Shown here: positions 58,834 to 64,000 of the stretch, piece by piece
Layout: the number at the start of each line of letters is the position of its first letter
How positions within the stretch are numbered: the stretch's first letter is position 1
Source: Capsicum annuum
Lineage: Eukaryota > Streptophyta > Magnoliopsida > Solanales > Solanaceae
Assembly: GCF_002878395.1 (NCBI RefSeq)
Contig: NC_061118.1
Coordinates: forward strand, 92,116,678 to 92,180,677
Direction of reading: 5' to 3'
Length of the DNA stretch: 64,000 nucleotides
The notes under the pieces: model-generated
Database searches by the model: none
What the model was told of the DNA's origin: nothing
Seen by the model: only the letters and a program-made list of their open reading frames with translations
Translations under genes and position numbers: made by a program

Positions 58834-60250
58834 ATATTCACTACTAAAAGAATTTTTATCCATGAAAGTGAAGGTTTGTGATGTACATAAAGCCTCGAAC
58901 AGGTGATGATACTGGGTCTATATCTCTCTCTCAATCTCCCAAGTAGCCTCCTCTATTAGGTGGCTCCTTCATTAAACCTTATCCATTGGAATCTCTTGAG
59001 TGCGCAACCGTCTGACATCACTAGCCAATAAGAGCACAGGCTCCTCCACAATGGTCAACCACTCATCCAACTTAACTGAATCTATCTAAGCATATGAGAT
59101 GGGTCAAAAATGTACCACCATAACATATAAACATGGAAAATTAGAGGAACAATAGAAAATCTAGGGGTAAGGCTAACTCATAAGCCACCAGTGTGAAGAA
59201 TCTCAAAGGGTCCAATATATCTAGGGTTGAGATTCCCTTTCCTCCCAAACCTCATCACACCCTTCATAGGCCATACTCAAAGGAATACTCAGTCACCAAC
59301 TTCAAATCTTATGGTATGAAGTCTACAACGACTCCTAAGCAAGTCAGTACCAGAGGTTCTAATCTCGGAGGTCTCAAACCAATTAATCAGAGAATGACAT
59401 TTCCTACCATACAAAGCCCCAAAAATCTTTATCTCAATACTCGAATGGTAGTTATTATTATACTTAAATTCTACCAATGCTAAGTGTTTCTCCCACTGAC
59501 CTCCAAAATCCATAACACATGCTCGAAGCATATTCTCTAGAACCAAAATAGTCCGCTCTACCTGCCCATTAGTCTGAGAATAAACATTATACAAAGAACC
59601 ACCTGAGTACCCAACTCCTCCTAAAAATCTATCCAAAATCTAGATAGATATATGCACACCATGCAAACGGACTTTCTCATAAACATAAATACGATTTAAC
59701 CTCTCAGTATAAAGGACATCTGAATAGGAATAAAGTGTGCCAACTTGGTCAACCAATCCAAAATGACCCAAATACCACGGAACCATGAGAGGTATGAGGA
59801 AAACCACTAACAAAGTCCATGTAATCCTCTCCTACTTTAACTCAGGAATGGGTAATCTCAAAATTAATATACTAGGCCTCTAATGCTCAGCCTTCACCTG
59901 CTAACAACATGGGAAATGAGATACAAAGTCTGCCATATCTCTTTTCATACCACTCCACCAATAAAGTTGTCTTAAATCTCTATACATCTTAGTTGTGCCT
60001 GAGTGAATTAAATATCTAGAGTTCTGATCCTCACATAGAATTGATTGAATTAAGTCAACAACCCTCGAACACAAATATGGCTATCAAATCTTAAAACACC
60101 CTACAAATCTATGGTATCCCTCTTGGACTTACCGCTAGACACCGAATCATGAATGATGCAAAGTTTTATATCCTCATACTAACTATTCTGAATATTCTTA
60201 AATAGCGAAGACCTTGGCTAAACACTAGCAAGAATCCTCCTAGGGTCTGA
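58834..60250 (-). pseudogene. Element G integrase and chromodomain
   Basis: The core end is in open stretch 59289-59636: SQTNGQVERTILVLENMLRA, keeping catalytic Glu but with Asn for the Asp of the usual QTDG, then EFKYNNNYHSSIEI and GRKCHSLINWFE. The zinc-binding region is readable near 59960-59890 and the first catalytic region is degraded. The chromodomain remnant near 59065-58915 gives VRRLRTQEIPMDKV and EEATWEIERDI. Frames are interrupted by many stops. Confidence 0.85.
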
Positions 60251-61560
60251 ATTAAGTAGCATTATCAAGTTGGATAAGACTTAAAATCCTATGCCATCAG
60301 CCATTGAGAAATTTAAATACAAGACAAGATACCAATACTCACTACCTTTTTACTCAAGGCATCTGCTACCATATTCACCTTGCTCAAATTATACAAAATA
60401 GAGATGTCATAATCCTAAAGAAGCTCCATCTATCAATGCAATCAAGATTTAAGCTCTCTCTGGGTTATAAGATATTGAAGACTACGATGATCCATGAAGA
60501 TATCATAATAAATGCTATAAAGATAATATCTCTAAATCTTAAGCATGAAAACTGCCACTGCGAACTCCAAATTATGAGTGGGGTAGTTTTTCTTGTTTAC
60601 CTTGAATTGCCTTGATGCATAAGTAATAACTCGACCTTGATGCATTAACACGTAATCCAAACCAACACCAAAAGAATGACAATACATAGTGAAACCCTCA
60701 CCCTCAATAGGAAGATCCAACATAGGTGCAAAAGTGATAAATCCCTCGAGCTTTCCAAAGCTTGACTCACACTCTTCGAACCATCAGAAAGGAACCTCTT
60801 TTCGAGTCAATCTGGTCATCGGCACTGCAATAGTAGTAAAATTCTCAACAAACCGCCAATAGTAACTATCCAAACCAATGAAGCTATAAACCTTAGTCAA
60901 AAATATAGGTATGGCTTAATTACGAATAGCCTCAATCTTCACCGTGTCTACCATAATCCCAGTTTTAAACACCATATGCCCAAGGAATGTCACCGACTCA
61001 AGCCAAAATTCATGTTTGGAGCATAATCCTCAAATATTACATATGCTCGTCTCTACTCCTCAAATACACAATTATGTTGTTGCTGAACACAACCACAAAA
61101 AAATCTAAGTAAGCCCTGAATATATGGTTCATCAAATCCAAAACTATGGTTGGGGTGCTAGCCAACCTAAAAGACATCATTATGAATTCATGATGACCAT
61201 ATCGGGCCCTAAAGGTTATCTTTGGGATATCCTCAGCCTAAATCCTCAATTGATGGTAACCAGAGCTCAAATAAATCTTAGTAAATATAGATCATCCCTA
61301 AAGTTGGTTAAACAAATCATCAATCTAATGCATAGGATATAGGTTCTTCACCATTACCTTATTAAGTTCCCTATAATCAATACACAAATGATGGAACTAT
61401 CCTTCTTCCTGAACAATATAGGACCTCCTAAAAAAGACATCCTCATCTAATAAAACCCATATCAAGAAGATCCTAAAGATGATAATTCATCTTGTTAAGA
61501 GCCATATGGTAAGCTGCTATAAAAATAGGTCGATTCCTAGTTCAAGATCAATAATAAAAT
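60251..61560 (-). pseudogene. Element G reverse transcriptase and RNase H
   Basis: RNase H piece in open stretch 60532-60723 (HQGRVITYASRQFKVNKKNY, PTHNLEFAVAVF; Asp of THDLE is Asn). The RT catalytic box near 61090-61065 reads VVFSNNIIVYLRS: both catalytic Asp residues are Asn (plus-strand GTT at 61076-61078 and 61079-61081). The thumb and connection lie at about 61000-60750 with frameshifts; the N-terminus is near 61550-61400. Confidence 0.85.
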
Positions 61561-62160
61561 CTACATCATGCTCCAGAGAAAGACCAAGTAGATCGGTAGG
61601 AAAAACATCAGAAAACTCACTAACTATAGAAATAGATTCAACCGATGGACTCTCCATACTAACATTACATAAATAAGTGAGATAAGATTTGCAACACCTT
61701 GATATAAGTTTCCTAGACAAAATATAAGAAATCCTTTGGCTCATAGGTAATAGCTCCCTGCCATACAACTAGGGGTACGCCGGGCATGGCTAAGGCAATG
61801 GCCTTGGCAAAATAATCCAAGGCCACATGATTATGGGCTAACCAGTCCATGCCCAGAATTAAATCAAAAACCACCATATCAAACATAATAATATCAGCTT
61901 GAGTATCGATCTCTTAAATAGTCATAACACATGATTTATAAACTTGATCCACTACTAAAGAATCAACTATGAGAGTAGATACACATAATTATATAGGTAA
62001 TGAATCCCAAGATAACCCTAATCGTAGGGTGTAATAAGCAGATACATAAGAATAAGCGGTCCCAGATTAATAAGACAAAAACCAATTGTAGTACACCAAG
62101 ATTATACCTATTATAAAATCACTAAAAGACTCAGCCTCATGTCTATCAGGTACAATATAT
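61561..62160 (-). pseudogene. Element G protease and PR-RT junction
   Basis: Open stretch 61517-61768 ends the protease and enters RT: SIVSEFSDVFPTDLLGLSLE is the usual junction before RT in Tekay elements. The protease core lies at about 61780-62120 (AMPGVPLV at its C-terminal end) and is frameshifted; the active-site region near 62080-62040 is too worn for me to place its Asp. Confidence 0.72.
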
Positions 62161-63550
62161 AATTGACCATACCTGCTACTTGGCTTGGCTACTAACCAAC
62201 CTTCTATCCTACCTGCTTGAGAACCTATATGAACACCTTAAGGAAAACCCCTACGACCATACATCCCACCTCTAGCTGGGGGTAAGACTACTTAAATGGA
62301 TGTAACACTCTAAACTAAAAAACTATCGCTCTATAGCTGGGTCACTCTCTCGAGATATTAAAAAAACACACAACCATAACATGTCACAAGTGTTGTACTA
62401 AAATAAGAAAATCTAGCTAACCCAAAATAACCACTATGATTAGAATAACCAGAAAATGATCCCCTTAAAGATAGACCACTACCCTGTCCAGGACAATCAC
62501 TGAAACTAGACTAGCCTCTATTGGTAATCTAAATTTTATCCCGAACAGTCCTATTATACTAACTATAATCCTGATATGGTTAACACGGATGACACCTATT
62601 TTGAGAACCACTTTCTCTAAACTGTGATCCACTATGGATCCTACTGAAACTACCCTAATATCATGGTGTCTTATCGCATCCCCTTTGGACCTCGTGATAC
62701 ATCTCCTTCATAACCTGAGCATGATTAAAATCCACAACAAAAGACCTACTTGAAGTAACTAAAATTAGTGTAGACATGCAAAGAGGAAGTCTCACTCCCT
62801 GAACAAAAAAATAAGCCCTCTCATACTCAATAATCAGAATTGAAGTAGCATTCCTAGATAACTCATAGAATTGAGCCACATACTTTATAACAGTCATGAG
62901 ACCAACTATAATCTAGAGAATTGATCTCTCAAATGATCCCTAAGGGTGTGAGGCATATACTTCTCCAAGAGAATCTCAAAAAATTGAGTCCAGGTCAAAC
63001 GGGGAGATCCAACTAGCCTAGAATCAAGATGACCTCTCCACCAGTATTGAGCTTCTAAGTCTAACTAAAAGGTAGTGTAATCCATGCCTCGATTCTCAAC
63101 TAGGCCCAAATTACAGAGCCTATCTTCACAAGCAATAAAAAATTCATACATATCCTCGTGTGGTACACCAAAATCTACCTAATTTATTCTACCCCTCTGT
63201 AGATATAGCAGGCTGGGAAACTACCAGCTGAGTAAGTATTGATTGGGCAATCGTTGGTGCAGGAGAAACCTAAACTCTAGGAGCAGCAGTTATAGGATAT
63301 ACCCCTACCTTAAAATTACTCTGATCCATAGACTTTAGACCATTAGGTGGTGAACCACCAACTAATCCCAAAATCTTAACTAAAGCATCCCTGAGTAGTG
63401 AAGGAAAAAAATCCCTGATGGACCCTAGGCTGGTCCCTAGCCCATGGCTAGTTAGGGCAGAAGAATCTCTAGCTTGAGAGCATGTATAGGGTCTTACGAA
63501 GACCCTTTATCCTGGCCCCTATTTGGGTATATATCCCTAGGTTGTCCAAG
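62161..63550 (-). pseudogene. Element G gag
   Basis: Open stretch 62661-62897 contains MTVIKYVAQFYELSRNATSI and ERAYFFVQGVRLPL, the conserved end of the Tekay capsid domain. The Cys-rich knuckle region is around 62580-62640 (plus-strand 'acggatgacacctattttga' on the opposite strand) and is degraded. The N-terminus is between 63100 and 63550; the start codon could not be fixed. Confidence 0.78.
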
Positions 63551-63792
63551 AACTCTATATCAGGGCCCTCATCTCATCTAGTGGTAGCAAATGTCCTAAC
63601 CATCTGTGAAAGAGTAAAACCAAAGTAATCTTTTAGAAACCAACTCATACACTTAGCATGATATGAGTAAAGGGAGTGAAGAACTCCTAAGAATGTCCTA
63701 TAACCTCCTAAACATAAGAACAGACATTATCATTCTGATTCATGAGACTCTACTAGACACTAGCTTTTGTACCAATAATACTGCTGAACCTA
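63551..63792 (-). other. Element G leader
   Basis: Untranslated leader between primer site and gag; no feature recognised. Confidence 0.5.
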
Positions 63793-63805
63793 GGTTCTAA
63801 TACCA
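63793..63805 (-). other. Element G primer-binding site (tRNA-iMet)
   Basis: Plus-strand 'ggttctaatacca' differs from the site of element D at two positions, C-to-T and G-to-A. Confidence 0.82.
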
Positions 63806-63808
63806 ATT

Positions 63809-64000
63809 TGTCATGGCCAGATTTATGAGTCATGATCAAACTTACTTTATCTCGCCAGTAGGTCATCCAAACCACAGCCTGAAGCTATAAGAAATGGTCT
63901 AACTTGGTAAAAATAGAATAAAAGCTAAAAATCAACAATTAATGACTTATAATATTAATAAGATAGTCATAATAGTCAAATAGATAGATAGAGCATCAAC
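63809..64000 (-). repeat. Element G 5' LTR, inner end (continues outside)
   Basis: Begins 'tgtcatggccag', matching the start of H's LTR (15829), three bases after the primer site. The rest lies beyond the window. Confidence 0.75.

Larger units (their letters stand above)
58665..64000 (-). mobile_element. Element G: Tekay-type chromovirus, continues beyond the window
   Basis: Minus-strand element: remnant of its 3' LTR 58665-58833, chromodomain, INT, RNase H, RT, PR, gag, initiator-Met primer site 63793-63805, and the first bases of the 5' LTR from 63809 to the window end. Same broad LTR type as H but a separate copy, since each has its own PR, RT and INT. All frames are broken; both RT catalytic Asp residues are Asn. 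Confidence 0.87.

Overview
The window looks like a piece of a large plant genome, most likely Solanaceae (pepper, tomato, potato or a relative; species not decidable from this sequence). I see no intact host gene. Nearly every base with an assignable origin belongs to decayed long-terminal-repeat retrotransposons of the Ty3/gypsy order. Two groups are present: Tekay/Del-type chromoviruses (initiator-Met-tRNA primer site, C-terminal chromodomain) and Athila/Tat-type elements (Asp-tRNA primer site, long linker between protease and reverse transcriptase). All coding regions are broken by stops and frameshifts, so I annotate them as pseudogenes.

Layout, left to right. (1) 1-903: the 3' end of an Athila-like LTR on the plus strand. 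(2) Element B, minus strand, Athila-like: protease and gag at 921-3272, primer site 13841-13858 and LTR 13865-15336. Element A splits its leader. (3) Element A, plus strand, 3432-13768: a full-length Tekay-type chromovirus with two LTRs, gag, PR, RT, RNase H, INT, chromodomain, purine tract and an ACACC target-site duplication. (4) Element H, minus-strand Tekay-type, 15829-26235. Its 3' LTR is broken by a solo LTR of family F (F1, 16889-18663) and its integrase by a second solo LTR (K, 21754-24056). (5) Element E, minus-strand Athila/Tat-like, 26236 to about 58664, the large host of the right half. Its 3' LTR (26236-26948 plus 34513-35241) is split by element F (26949-34512). Its interior holds a plant Transposase_32-like ORF remnant (about 37150-38345) and a gag (57060-57651), and is interrupted by element D. 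(6) Element D, minus-strand Tekay-type with gag but no pol, 39278-57034, itself interrupted by element C. (7) Element C, minus-strand Athila-type, 42365-52117, the most complete coding unit in the window. (8) Element G, minus-strand Tekay-type, about 58665 to beyond the window end.

The insertion order can be read from the nesting: A entered B; F entered E's LTR; D entered E; C entered D; F1 and K entered H. Three insertions (A in B, F in E, C in D) and K keep recognisable 5-bp target duplications. For F, the unoccupied site survives in E's other LTR inside the same window.

Four points deserve attention. First, each LTR family carries its own block of repeated short palindromic motifs at a similar place in the LTR, although the families are otherwise unrelated. 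Second, gag has outlived pol: D breaks off at the protease active site, F has gag and protease but no RT or INT, and E has gag plus a Transposase_32-like ORF without visible pol. Third, decay is dominated by C-to-T/G-to-A changes that create stops at Gln and Trp codons and turn catalytic Asp into Asn. Fourth, a pair of LTR-bearing elements face each other across a junction near base 904-921.
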